A stretch of 20,030 nucleotides of DNA from an uncultured Clostridia bacterium (lineage in GTDB: Bacteria > Bacillota > Clostridia > Christensenellales > UBA3700): assembly GCA_937880755.1 (NCBI GenBank), contig CALGRX010000001.1, positions 1 through 20,030 of the forward strand, given 5' to 3'. The notes beneath the pieces are model-generated. The model did not search any database and had not been told where the DNA came from. It worked only from the letters and a program-made list of their open reading frames with translations. Position 1 is the first letter of the stretch. Every line of letters starts with the position of its first letter. A program made the position numbers and the translations under genes. Shown one piece after another: positions 1 through 7,408 of this stretch.

Positions 1-129
1 TCCCGAGCCAGACTCGCCCACTATCGCCACGAATTTCCCACTCGGTATCTCAATGCTAATATCGTTAACGGCAACTACCTCGGCTCCGTCGCCACCATAA
101 ATTTTTGTAAGATTTTTGATTGTAATCAT
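1..129 (-). CDS. ABC transporter ATP-binding protein, N-terminal fragment
   Basis: The gene is cut by the window edge and only its first 43 codons are visible. It opens MITIKNLTKIYGG, followed by an AVNDISIEIPSGKF stretch and the start of a Walker A loop (GESGSG). This is the layout of the nucleotide-binding subunit of an ABC exporter of the LolD/MacB/FtsE group, in which the ATPase energises a separate membrane permease. The ATG at 127-129 is preceded on the minus strand by AGGAG at about 8 nt. The permease gene, if there is one, would lie outside the window. Family is clear; substrate cannot be told. Confidence 0.85.
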   Translation of the reverse strand, partial: MITIKNLTKIYGGDGAEVVAVNDISIEIPSGKFVAIVGESGSG

Positions 130-288
130 TTTAACTCCTATATAACAAAATCAAAACTAGACCAAACTACTAAATGTATGAATACTGTACTTTGGCATAG
201 ATAGATATTGGTGTAAAAATAATTAACGATTATTACTTTAATCTTTTCCCCATTTATTTTTGTGATTCATCTAAAATTTATTATTATT

Positions 289-897
289 TAGGTTTCAAAT
301 TGTAGCGATTTATTTAATAATTGATTGCAACTTGTACTATACCGTATGATCTATAGTAATTATTTGATTATAACTAGAACTCCAAGCGCTCTGCGTATAA
401 GTTAAATCCACAACAATGGTATATTCTCCATTTCCTCTATTAAAATGATTATTAGTAAAAATTGTTTGAGTAAAGGACTTATTTAAACAATCAAATGTAT
501 GACTGACGCTTGTTTCTTTTAACTTTGCGTTGGTGGCAGTATAATATAAAGTGATTGTGCCTGTTAGTTTTATACCAATAGGAAAACTTATATTTTGATT
601 ATCTTTTATTAATTTTACTGATATTGTACCTGCAGTCTGCATAGGGGATTGATGTATATCAACCGAATCTGCTATCACATACAAACCGCAACTCACACTG
701 TTTGAAGATCCTGTATAATTAATTTCAAGAACATTGCTTTGTTCTGTTTGAGCGAGCACATAAGTTGGTGCAAGTATACCAAACATTGCTACACATAACA
801 TAACACATATAACTAATAAATTTTTATTAAATCTTTTGCTTATCATTTTCTCACCTTTATTTTATTTTTGTATTTGCAAACTATAATTTGAAACCTA
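289..897. repeat. 17-bp inverted repeat flanking the secreted-protein gene
   Basis: TAGGTTTCAAATTGTAG at 289-305 and its near-perfect reverse complement CTATAATTTGAAACCTA at 881-897 (one mismatch) bracket the gene at 337-846. The similarity does not extend inward or outward. It may be paired regulator sites or the ends of a small cassette. Confidence 0.5.
337..846 (-). CDS. small secreted protein of unknown function
   Basis: A 169-residue protein I do not recognise. It begins with a classical signal peptide: basic start (MISKRFNKN), hydrophobic core LLVICVMLCVAMFGIL, and a likely cleavage near AQTEQ at about residue 33. The mature part (about 135 residues) is rich in Thr, Ser, Asn and beta-prone stretches, has two Cys and no membrane anchor. 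An extracellular beta-sandwich protein is likely. The ATG at 844-846 has a good ribosome binding site (AGGTGAG, 5 nt upstream). It stands alone between AT-rich gaps. A 17-bp inverted repeat flanks it at 289-305 and 881-897 (16 of 17 positions match); the right arm lies just upstream of the start and could be an operator. No function is assigned. Confidence 0.75.
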   Translation of the reverse strand: MISKRFNKNLLVICVMLCVAMFGILAPTYVLAQTEQSNVLEINYTGSSNSVSCGLYVIADSVDIHQSPMQTAGTISVKLIKDNQNISFPIGIKLTGTITLYYTATNAKLKETSVSHTFDCLNKSFTQTIFTNNHFNRGNGEYTIVVDLTYTQSAWSSSYNQIITIDHTV

Positions 898-1334
898 TAA
901 CAACCTTATCATTGCTTTAAATTATACATTTTAGCAATTTTAATCATTTTGATTAACCTTGATATAGCTAATCTATTCTTACTAAATTTGAATAAAATTT
1001 TTAATAATTCTTTCTCCTTTTTATTTTATGGAAGTTTTTTCTAACACCCAACCATATCTACTAAACTAAACTAATTAAATCTATAAAATAAAAAATCCAA
1101 TGACAGCACCTCCTAATGTAATCTAATATTATTTAATTAATATCTAACTCCCACCTTTTCTATTAAAAATAAAAATTGATAATTTTCTATCTACTTATTA
1201 ATATTTTTTCTTACATCATATTGTGTAAGTATATTCTCTATTAAAACATCTTTATTTATAATTTATCATATTTTATTTATTTTAAATACTGTTAATTTTA
1301 TGTGGTTTTATATTTCTTTTTGTTGGTTTTTGTG
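847..1334. other. AT-rich intergenic gap
   Basis: Roughly 490 bases of very AT-rich DNA with no convincing protein gene. It would hold the leader of the minus-strand secreted-protein gene. The one striking item is an isolated perfect Shine-Dalgarno sequence (AGGAGG on the minus strand, 1109-1114), 8 nt ahead of a TTG that opens a 9-codon frame (MDFLFYRFN, 1071-1100). No RNA gene was recognised. Confidence 0.6.
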
Positions 1335-1363
1335 TTGACATAGTATACTTTATATTATAAAAT
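1335..1363 (+). promoter_or_regulatory. sigma-A promoter of the response regulator gene
   Basis: TTGACA at 1335-1340 (perfect -35), a 17-bp spacer, and TAAAAT at 1358-1363 (5 of 6). The predicted transcript starts near 1370, just ahead of the ribosome binding site. This argues that translation begins at ATG 1387 and not at the upstream TTG 1363, which falls inside the -10 element. Confidence 0.75.
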
Positions 1364-1386
1364 TGTATGTGTGGAGGACATATTTT

Positions 1387-2172
1387 ATGGAAAGAAAGTT
1401 AGATATTTTACTTGTAGAAGACGACGCTGACGCTTGCAAGGAGATGAGCCTTACCATAGATGACTTTTTTGATGATTTTAACTTGGTGTCCATCACCAAC
1501 AACGCTTCTACGGCTATCAAAGACGTAGTAGAGAAACAACCCGATATTCTGATATTGGACTTGGAACTTACATTAGGACAAGGCACGGGAATTGAAGTGT
1601 TGGAAGGCATCAAAAAAGCGCACCTGACTTATCCTCCGTATATTGTAATAACAACCAACAATATTAGCAATATTACACATGCCATAGCACGCGAAAACGG
1701 TGGAGATTTTATTTTTACCAAAAACCAACAAGGGTACAGTGCCGCTTTGGTAATCAATTTTCTAAAAAGTGCAAAACAAGCAATATTGAATAGACGTCCC
1801 TCAAACTATGGAGAAAGTCTGACTCTCACCTCTCCAAGCCACAAGCAACATTTATTAAAAGTAATTAGCAACTATCTACTTGACCTTGGCATATCTCCAA
1901 AAAATGTTGGTTTCAAATACTTAGAAAGCGCGATCTATTTAGTTGTGACAAAACACGATAAACCTTTTTTACAAGAGCTTGCTAAAGAATACAAAAAAAC
2001 GCCCGCAAGCATAGAGCGGGCAATGCAAAATGCTATCAATCGAACGTGGGCTACGGAAAACATTGACGATTTGCTTGAGAAATACAAAGCAAAAATTTCA
2101 TCTTCTAGGGGTGTGCCTACTATAAATGAATTTGTCTATTATTATGCACACCTAATCAACGTAAATAAATAG
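1387..2172 (+). CDS. response regulator with Spo0A-type C-terminal DNA-binding domain
   Basis: A 261-residue regulator. Residues 1-125 are a receiver domain: acidic pocket EDD (11-13), phospho-acceptor Asp58 in ILILDLEL, and conserved Lys112 in FTKNQQ. Residues about 140-261 match the Spo0A C-terminal family (motifs GISPKNVGFKYL, AKEYKKTPASIERAM, INRTWATENID, PTINEF), the domain that binds 0A boxes in sporulation control. It is about the length of Spo0A but lies beside a membrane sensor kinase gene, whereas classical Spo0A is an orphan fed by a phosphorelay. It is more likely a paralogue answering one signal than the master regulator. Start ATG 1387 follows GGAGGA by 8 nt. The kinase gene begins 188 bases downstream on the same strand. 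Confidence 0.85.
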   Translation: MERKLDILLVEDDADACKEMSLTIDDFFDDFNLVSITNNASTAIKDVVEKQPDILILDLELTLGQGTGIEVLEGIKKAHLTYPPYIVITTNNISNITHAIARENGGDFIFTKNQQGYSAALVINFLKSAKQAILNRRPSNYGESLTLTSPSHKQHLLKVISNYLLDLGISPKNVGFKYLESAIYLVVTKHDKPFLQELAKEYKKTPASIERAMQNAINRTWATENIDDLLEKYKAKISSSRGVPTINEFVYYYAHLINVNK

Positions 2173-2194
2173 CAGGTTGTTATTAACAACCCGC
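2172..2194. terminator. hairpin between convergent ends of regulator and micro-peptide genes
   Basis: GCAGGTTGTT, ATT loop, AACAACCCGC: a 10-bp stem right after the regulator stop codon, at the convergent 3' ends of the regulator (plus) and the 16-residue peptide gene (minus). Read on the minus strand every position pairs (one G-U); on the plus strand there is one A-C mismatch. The U tracts are weak on both sides. It may be a shared terminator or RNA-stabilising hairpin. Confidence 0.5.
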
Positions 2195-2204
2195 CATTTA
2201 TCGT

Positions 2205-2255
2205 TTAGCCAATCAATTTAGCAAAGAAATCAATAAATTTTTCCCAAAAGCTCAT
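2205..2255 (-). CDS. 16-residue amphipathic peptide (AgrD-leader or phenol-soluble-modulin-like)
   Basis: A tiny gene encoding MSFWEKFIDFFAKLIG. It has an AAGGAG ribosome binding site (2263-2268) 7 nt before the ATG, and a hairpin 11 bases after the stop. Hydrophobic residues (F3, W4, F7, I8, F10, F11, L14, I15) fall on one helical face and E5, K6, D9, K13 on the other. The pattern recalls the membrane-binding N-terminal helix of staphylococcal AgrD (FFDFITGIL) and phenol-soluble modulins. No Cys/Ser thiolactone segment or acidic tail follows, so it is not a normal AgrD. It sits between the regulator and kinase genes and is divergent from the kinase, where a cognate peptide signal or a target gene would be expected. 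It may also be a short toxin or chance. Function is inference. Confidence 0.5.
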   Translation of the reverse strand: MSFWEKFIDFFAKLIG

Positions 2256-2295
2256 ATGCGTTCTCCTTTTTTTCTTTATGGTACAAAAAATTAGA

Positions 2296-2318
2296 GAACG
2301 AAACGAATTAGTTATAAT
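2296..2318 (+). promoter_or_regulatory. putative activator site and -10 element before the kinase gene
   Basis: A perfect TATAAT at 2313-2318 lacks a good -35. In its place is a short tandem repeat, GAACGAAACGAA (2296-2307). The arrangement suits an activator-dependent promoter and lies in the 105-bp region between the divergent peptide and kinase genes. It could control both. The match is short, so this is tentative. Confidence 0.35.
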
Positions 2319-2360
2319 GATGCATTTATAGTTGTTTTTTGTTAGATATTAAGGAGTAAT

Positions 2361-3803
2361 ATGCAACAACTGATAATGGATATTGTCAAATACTCAACAA
2401 TGTTTTTTTGTCAAGCGTATGTTTACATCCGCTTGTTAAGAATAAAACCAAAAATTTCCTTGGCTCTACATATCCCTATATGGATTGTCTTAGCAGCTTT
2501 AGTTCATTATATTGTATCCGAGTATAGATATCTTATACCTGTAAACCTGCTTTTTATTTCATTTATTTATCTCTTGATTGCGTACAAAAAACCTATACGA
2601 GTAACTCTACCATACAGTATTGTTGCAGTTGGGTTGAGTTTTATTATTTTGACTATTTCTTACATAATAAGTCTACCTATTTCTATTGCTTTTTCTTTTA
2701 TGAATAACGAGTCTATTGCATTGATAATAATGACTATTATCTGTGCTATCGTACAAACGATTTTAACTTTGCTCCTATTCAAAATAAAAAAGTTTAAGAA
2801 TGGCATTGTGGCGGTGAAATCGGAAACGGTTTTTTTGTTGCTTGTCTTTATTAGTTTGCTCGTAATTTGTCTAGTTACTGCTTACTATACAGAATTTGCA
2901 CATTCGTATTTGGTCTTTGTAATCATTGTTATAGTCGCCATAGTTGGCTTTTTGCTTATCTCCTTGTGGAGAATAGTCTTGGCAAATAGATATAAGAGTG
3001 AGATTACTGAAAGAAACGTCAAAATTTACGAACAAACCCTTGCCGAATACAAAAGCCAAAACGATATACTACATGACAACAACGAAAAATTATCTGCCAT
3101 TATTCACCGAGATAACAAACTGTTGACGACTATCGAAATTGCGATAAACGAATTGCTCAAACAGCAAAATAATAGCCCCGAAATTACCGAACTGCAAAAT
3201 ACAATCAGTCAGCTTTCCTCCCAACGCGGAAAACTCGTCAAGGATTATTCAAACGACTTGGCTTCCATGCCAACTACCAACGTTATTGCTATAGATGCAA
3301 CACTATTGTATATTCATTCTTTGACGCAAAAAAACAATATAGCCTTGTCTATGAACGTGGACGAGAACTATAGCCAAGCTATCGCTTCCAACAACATAAA
3401 TTTGGTAGAGTTTAATGCCCTGCTGTGTGATTTGGGCGAAAACGCCATACACGCAGTAGACGGCATAAATGACGCGAAAATCAAACTTACTCTCAGCGTA
3501 AGTAATGGTTGCCCTTGCATTACAATTTTTGATAACGGCGTTGAGTTTGACGAAAAAGTTCTGTCTAATTTAGGCAAAATCAAAATCACAACTAGAAAGA
3601 ATCAAGGCGGTAGCGGTATCGGACTTGTATATATTTTTGAGATTTTGCAACGATATCAAGCTAGCTTTTTACTTGACGAATACCTGCAAGAAGAATACAC
3701 AAAATCCATTACTGTTACTTTTGACAATTTAGCCGAACTTAAAGTCAATACGGCACGTCCGCAAATTGCTAAAATCTTCAAAAATCGCAATAGTATTTTT
3801 TAA
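2361..3803 (+). CDS. Agr/ComD-like multi-pass GHKL sensor histidine kinase
   Basis: A 480-residue membrane kinase. Residues 1-205 hold about six hydrophobic segments with short loops (for example 32-52, 60-76, 86-110, 118-141, 156-175, 181-205) and no large extracellular domain, as in AgrC-type peptide sensors. A coiled-coil linker (210-245) leads to a probable phospho-accepting His249 in IIHRDNKLL. The ATPase domain shows an N box (GENAIHAV, Asn361), G1 (DNG, 391-393) and G2 (GGSGIGL, 416-422). The family normally senses secreted peptides and phosphorylates a LytTR regulator; here the neighbouring regulator has a Spo0A-type output domain instead. Start ATG 2361 has AAGGAG 4 nt before it. The 16-residue peptide gene diverges from its promoter region. 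Confidence 0.85.
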   Translation: MQQLIMDIVKYSTMFFCQAYVYIRLLRIKPKISLALHIPIWIVLAALVHYIVSEYRYLIPVNLLFISFIYLLIAYKKPIRVTLPYSIVAVGLSFIILTISYIISLPISIAFSFMNNESIALIIMTIICAIVQTILTLLLFKIKKFKNGIVAVKSETVFLLLVFISLLVICLVTAYYTEFAHSYLVFVIIVIVAIVGFLLISLWRIVLANRYKSEITERNVKIYEQTLAEYKSQNDILHDNNEKLSAIIHRDNKLLTTIEIAINELLKQQNNSPEITELQNTISQLSSQRGKLVKDYSNDLASMPTTNVIAIDATLLYIHSLTQKNNIALSMNVDENYSQAIASNNINLVEFNALLCDLGENAIHAVDGINDAKIKLTLSVSNGCPCITIFDNGVEFDEKVLSNLGKIKITTRKNQGGSGIGLVYIFEILQRYQASFLLDEYLQEEYTKSITVTFDNLAELKVNTARPQIAKIFKNRNSIF

Positions 3804-3883
3804 CAAAATATAATTCTCATAGCTAATGTATAACGAATCAAAACAGAATTATTGTAATGTTTCATATTTGATTTGGCACTCTC

Positions 3884-3941
3884 GCGTGTGCTTGTCTTGA
3901 TACGAGAGGCGTCGCTAACGCTCCGCCAGACAAGCACACGC
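3884..3941. repeat. 14-bp perfect inverted repeat, GC-rich stem-loop
   Basis: GCGTGTGCTTGTCT (3884-3897) and AGACAAGCACACGC (3928-3941) are perfect reverse complements around a 30-base loop, which itself contains GGCG/CGCC arms. It is GC-rich in AT-rich surroundings and lies just beyond the 3' end of the rolling-circle Rep gene. It is a candidate replication or packaging hairpin, or the left edge of the integrated element. Confidence 0.6.
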
Positions 3942-3968
3942 CTCGCTGCTGAATAAACCTGACTAAAC

Positions 3969-4068
3969 AAGGTGAAATGAAAGTGCGACCGGAAGGCGAG
4001 GTTGCCGCTACACCGCTTGCAAGCCTTCGCCTTTTCCGTCGTGCGCATCTTTCATGTTTTCACCTCTT
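3969..4068. repeat. long imperfect hairpin downstream of rep
   Basis: A 100-base dyad whose paired blocks run in order: AGGTGAAA with TTTTCACCT, ATGAAAG with CTTTCAT, TGCG with CGCA, CGGAA with TTCCG, and GGCGAGG with CCTTCGCC (one bulge). The loop is about 22 bases, near 4002-4023. It ends 22 bases from the rep stop codon. It may act as terminator for the minus-strand operon and/or as a single-strand origin or packaging signal, as intergenic hairpins do in filamentous phages and rolling-circle plasmids. Confidence 0.6.
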
Positions 4069-4089
4069 TTATAGTCAATTGGTCCTTAT

Positions 4090-5100
4090 TCAGTTCAGCT
4101 TACGCATTTGTGCTATTACGTCTTTGCTTACCTTGCCTATCAAGCATCCCTCATCCCAACACTCAAAGTCATCGAATAACAACAACTTTTTGTCCTCAAG
4201 TCCTATTGTACAAGCCACGTCTTCGTCCATAATATCCGAGATAAAAAACTGTGGCAGTCCTTTGGAATAGACTATCTTTTCACCTGTTTTTTCTAAATAC
4301 TTGATAAGATACCTTACGGCAGGTCCTATCATAGTTTTGTCTACTTCCTTAAAGTCAGAACGTCCAAAACGCTCGTTAAAATAAGTATTTTGAGTTGTTA
4401 CTTGCACTCTTTCAAGAATTGGTGAATAATCCTTAACCTCGACAAGTTCGCCAACCATCTTCCCTTCCGGAATGTAGAACAAACCGTGAAAGTGCAATCG
4501 GTTTTTCTCAGGAGAGCGTTCCCATACCCCGACGTATTTCCATTCTCGTCTATAACACATTTTCTTAAAGCATTCCGCAAGTTTCTTTCTAAAACTTTCT
4601 TCGGTATGCTTGCTACCGTCATAGGTAAAAGTGCAAAAGTAATTAAACTCTTGCAAATTCACCTTACGCATAAGCCTTACTCGCCTACAAACAAGATTAC
4701 GATACTTGCGTTCGAATTGTTCGTTGACGTACAATGTTGCCTTGTCCAAATCCTCAAAATAAGACTTCATTTTACTTATTATAATTCGTTTTCTTTGGGC
4801 TTTTCTCTTACCCTTGGTTTGTTCGTACAATTCTTCAAATAGTTCTTTACGCGTCATAGTACGCTCACGCTTCAGCGTGGATTTAGACTCGGTTTTGGTA
4901 TCTGTATCTTGCTCTACAACTTCTTCATATTCTTCATCTACGTTATCTTCGCTATCCATAGAAGCATCTTCAACACTTTCTTCTACAACAGTGATACTTT
5001 CTTCTTCGTGGACTCGCTTAGGTCTACAAGGTCTTTTGGTGTGTGGAATGGCTATGTAATGACTGCCATCGAAGTACACTTTCGTTTCGCCATAAGGCAT
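4090..5100 (-). CDS. rolling-circle replication initiator, HUH endonuclease (G2P/ORF2-like)
   Basis: A 336-residue Rep. It would nick the plus strand of the element's circular form, stay covalently attached through a tyrosine and prime rolling-circle synthesis. Visible motifs in order: motif 1 FCTFTYD (155-161), motif 2 RLHFHGLFYIP with the metal-binding HFH triplet (203-205), motif 3 VRYLIKYLEKTGEK with Tyr264 and Tyr268 as nucleophile candidates. An acidic stretch (about 33-70) and a highly basic one (75-145) precede the catalytic domain. This order matches the G2P/ORF2 Rep group of filamentous phages and small rolling-circle elements. I chose ATG 5098-5100 because AAAGGAGG lies 4 nt upstream; a start 7 codons earlier lacks such a site. 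It is last in the minus-strand operon, 43 bases after the NTPase gene. Confidence 0.85.
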   Translation of the reverse strand: MPYGETKVYFDGSHYIAIPHTKRPCRPKRVHEEESITVVEESVEDASMDSEDNVDEEYEEVVEQDTDTKTESKSTLKRERTMTRKELFEELYEQTKGKRKAQRKRIIISKMKSYFEDLDKATLYVNEQFERKYRNLVCRRVRLMRKVNLQEFNYFCTFTYDGSKHTEESFRKKLAECFKKMCYRREWKYVGVWERSPEKNRLHFHGLFYIPEGKMVGELVEVKDYSPILERVQVTTQNTYFNERFGRSDFKEVDKTMIGPAVRYLIKYLEKTGEKIVYSKGLPQFFISDIMDEDVACTIGLEDKKLLLFDDFECWDEGCLIGKVSKDVIAQMRKLN

Positions 5101-5143
5101 AATTCCTCCTTTGCTATACACAGTGGCACGAGTAATCCGTAAG

Positions 5144-7267
5144 TCATGCAGTTTCCTCCTCGTTGCGTTTGTATAGCGAATTTATAAAATAACTATTCTG
5201 CATTTTCAGTTCATCAATAGACGCCTTTTCCGTTGCGTACTCAAGATAATCGTTAAGTCCCACGTTAGTTTTCTTTGCCATATCGTTAAAATAGTCACTG
5301 AAGCAGTCAGTGCTAAACCTATTGCTGTAAATCTTCTTGCTCATAAGATAATATTTCTTTTTCTCTGGTTTTCCATCCATTGTGCCACGTTCTTTCTCAA
5401 CTTTAGATACCGAAAAGCCGTAGGTATTGTATATCCTAACGTGTCGTCTAAACACCATAGCGGTCAGTTGCTTGAGCAAATGCACGAGTAATGTATTATC
5501 TCCACGATTAAACCTAAAGCTTTCGTATAAGCCCATAAACCTATCAAAGAGCCACTCGTTGAGCATATCTTCTATGGTAAAAAACGGCAAGGCAAGGCTT
5601 TGCTCACTAGAGGAAACAATATGGACTATATCGCACAAATCTCTCGCATCCGCACCCCACGAAGACGGCCTTTGTTCGTCGGTAAAGACCTTGACAAAAG
5701 GATAGTTGTCCACCGTTGCAGAGTGCCTACACATCTTGAGCCAACTGTTGAAAAGGTCGTTCTTTTGATTGGTTTCTTCCGTTCCTTTCTTGACTTCCTT
5801 GAGTTCGAGATTGTTACCACGCTCCTTGCCTACTTCGGTAATCGCAACAACGCCAAACTCAAAGCTCCCGGCATTTGGATTGTTCTCGATCACCTTCTTG
5901 CCAAGCCTTAGAACGTCAAAGTCCAATATATGAGAATGCCTTGAACAACGCTCCCTATCCGAGAAGAAATCGTCTTGCCACAATGGGAAGTTGCCTGCGT
6001 CCATAAGTTCGTTGTCCGTGCGTATAGAATAGTTGGCAACAATAAGGCTACTCTCTATCACGTAGATAAAGTAAAGCTGTGCGTAAGTTTCCAAAACGTC
6101 GAATATGTATTGAGTTTTTAGCCCGTCTTGATAATAAAGTCCATACCTATCGCTATCATATCCGTACAATTGCAGGTCGTTGTTTTGATGCAAATCGTAC
6201 CTTCTTTTTTTGAGATTTACCCACTCTTTAACAGTAGCCAAATTATATACCGTACCGTGTTCCATACACCTTCTCAGTTCCATCTCAAAAGCTATCCAAC
6301 CAAAGTTTGGAAACTTCATATCAGCCTTTTGCATCCTATCCAAAGCCACCTTCCTAAACATCACTTCTTGGGACAAAGCCATGTCGGTGATTATCGTAGT
6401 TTTCTTCTTACCCATACTGCCACACGTCATAGACACAATGGGCAAGTCGTTGATCAATCCCCTATTGGCACTCTCCATTTTATTGAGTCGATAGATAGCA
6501 ATACCCTTTCTCCATTTCTCAAAAATCAACCACGCAATAGGTAGCATACTCCACCACGGAAAGCGTGCAAATAGCATCTGAAAATCAATGCTTAGTTTAA
6601 CTACTTGCATGTAAATTCCAACAAAGTCGAAGGACACGGCAAAGTAAAAATAGAAAGCAAAGAAAGTTATTATTATGCTAACAAAATTCAAGTTAAACGC
6701 CCATAACACCGCCCAACCAATCCATATCGGTCTATGCTCTCTTACAAACCCCAAATACTGCCTAACAAAGCGTTTAATAGGTTGATATGTGATCTTGGAC
6801 AAACCCTTAAACACTTTGAGTGGAATAGTGTCTTGGTTATGCTTTACGTTGTGTTGATTGTACATTGACCTAATCACCATAAAAAGCATCAGGATACAAG
6901 GTAGCAATATCGTTGTTATCATAGCAGCTTTGTACATTGTTTCTCCCGAAGAATACAACCAAGATAAAAAATTATCCTTGCTAAAAAACATATCCAAGTA
7001 TTTACTTGCTTTGAGCGTAAACGCTTCCCATGTAGACGGTAAATCGACTTGCCATTGCATTACGTTTGAATACTTTGTAACCGAAGGCAACCCTTCTACA
7101 CTCTTGCCGAACAACACGCAAAAGTAATATTTGATACTACCGAATAGATCTAACAAAGCTTCAAATGCACGTAGATAAGAACTGCTAAATACCATTATTG
7201 CAGCGACTCCAAACACAATGCTCAAAGCCACCGATAGTATCACGTTTGCAACTCTATATTGCCTCAT
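5144..7267 (-). CDS. membrane P-loop NTPase, probable pI/Zot-like phage assembly protein
   Basis: A 707-residue protein with membrane segments near 7-30, 112-135 and 181-250, followed by a cytoplasmic P-loop NTPase. The phosphate-binding loop is CGSMGKKKTT (282-291), a variant in which the usual Gly before the Lys is Lys. A Walker-B-like strand, FGVVAITEVGKERGN (471-485), is followed by RHSATVDNYPFVKVFTDEQRP and ARDLCDIVHIV (514-551). These resemble the block after Walker B in pI/Zot proteins (RH, then a remote strand, then R-D-L). pI/Zot energises extrusion of filamentous phage through the membrane. Size and N-terminal multi-pass topology differ from Ff pI. A coupling or DNA-pumping ATPase of another mobile element is the alternative. 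Start ATG 7265-7267 follows GGAGGTG; it overlaps the 43-residue gene by 14 bases. Confidence 0.55.
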   Translation of the reverse strand: MRQYRVANVILSVALSIVFGVAAIMVFSSSYLRAFEALLDLFGSIKYYFCVLFGKSVEGLPSVTKYSNVMQWQVDLPSTWEAFTLKASKYLDMFFSKDNFLSWLYSSGETMYKAAMITTILLPCILMLFMVIRSMYNQHNVKHNQDTIPLKVFKGLSKITYQPIKRFVRQYLGFVREHRPIWIGWAVLWAFNLNFVSIIITFFAFYFYFAVSFDFVGIYMQVVKLSIDFQMLFARFPWWSMLPIAWLIFEKWRKGIAIYRLNKMESANRGLINDLPIVSMTCGSMGKKKTTIITDMALSQEVMFRKVALDRMQKADMKFPNFGWIAFEMELRRCMEHGTVYNLATVKEWVNLKKRRYDLHQNNDLQLYGYDSDRYGLYYQDGLKTQYIFDVLETYAQLYFIYVIESSLIVANYSIRTDNELMDAGNFPLWQDDFFSDRERCSRHSHILDFDVLRLGKKVIENNPNAGSFEFGVVAITEVGKERGNNLELKEVKKGTEETNQKNDLFNSWLKMCRHSATVDNYPFVKVFTDEQRPSSWGADARDLCDIVHIVSSSEQSLALPFFTIEDMLNEWLFDRFMGLYESFRFNRGDNTLLVHLLKQLTAMVFRRHVRIYNTYGFSVSKVEKERGTMDGKPEKKKYYLMSKKIYSNRFSTDCFSDYFNDMAKKTNVGLNDYLEYATEKASIDELKMQNSYFINSLYKRNEEETA

Positions 7268-7385
7268 AAATCACCTCCGTTGTTTCAGTTGGAGGTAATT
7301 GTCCCGCCGTATATACGCAATAAGATAACACCAATATTGCCAATATCAGCAAGACAACTGCCATTATTCTCCTAAATGTTTTCAT
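7254..7385 (-). CDS. 43-residue single-pass membrane peptide
   Basis: A short gene with a strong ribosome binding site (AAAAGGAG, 7 nt before ATG 7383-7385). The product starts MKTFRRIM, continues with an uninterrupted hydrophobic helix (AVVLLILAILVLSYCVY, about 9-25), and ends in an acidic tail (PPTETTEVIYEAI). Its 3' end overlaps the NTPase gene by 14 bases, so the two are probably translationally coupled. In an inovirus-like operon it could be a small capsid or assembly partner; it lacks the signal peptide plus second helix plus basic tail of a typical major coat protein. The Cys in the hydrophobic part might suggest a lipoprotein, but no lipobox is convincing. Function unknown. Confidence 0.6.
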   Translation of the reverse strand: MKTFRRIMAVVLLILAILVLSYCVYTAGQLPPTETTEVIYEAI

Positions 7386-7408
7386 ATAATTCTCCTTTTC
7401 AAAATTTA

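Noticed and set aside
1363..1386. An upstream TTG start for the response regulator.
   Set aside because: It lies within the -10 element, before the predicted transcription start, and has no ribosome binding site.
2205..2255. A complete AgrD autoinducer precursor.
   Set aside because: The frame ends after the amphipathic helix; there is no Cys/Ser ring segment, no acidic recognition tail and no AgrB nearby.
5052..5147. A 31-codon frame overlapping the NTPase stop codon (ATGA) with AGGAGG 7 nt upstream.
   Set aside because: The AGGAGG is explained by the Glu-Glu codons of the NTPase and the frame overlaps the rep start out of phase; likely chance.
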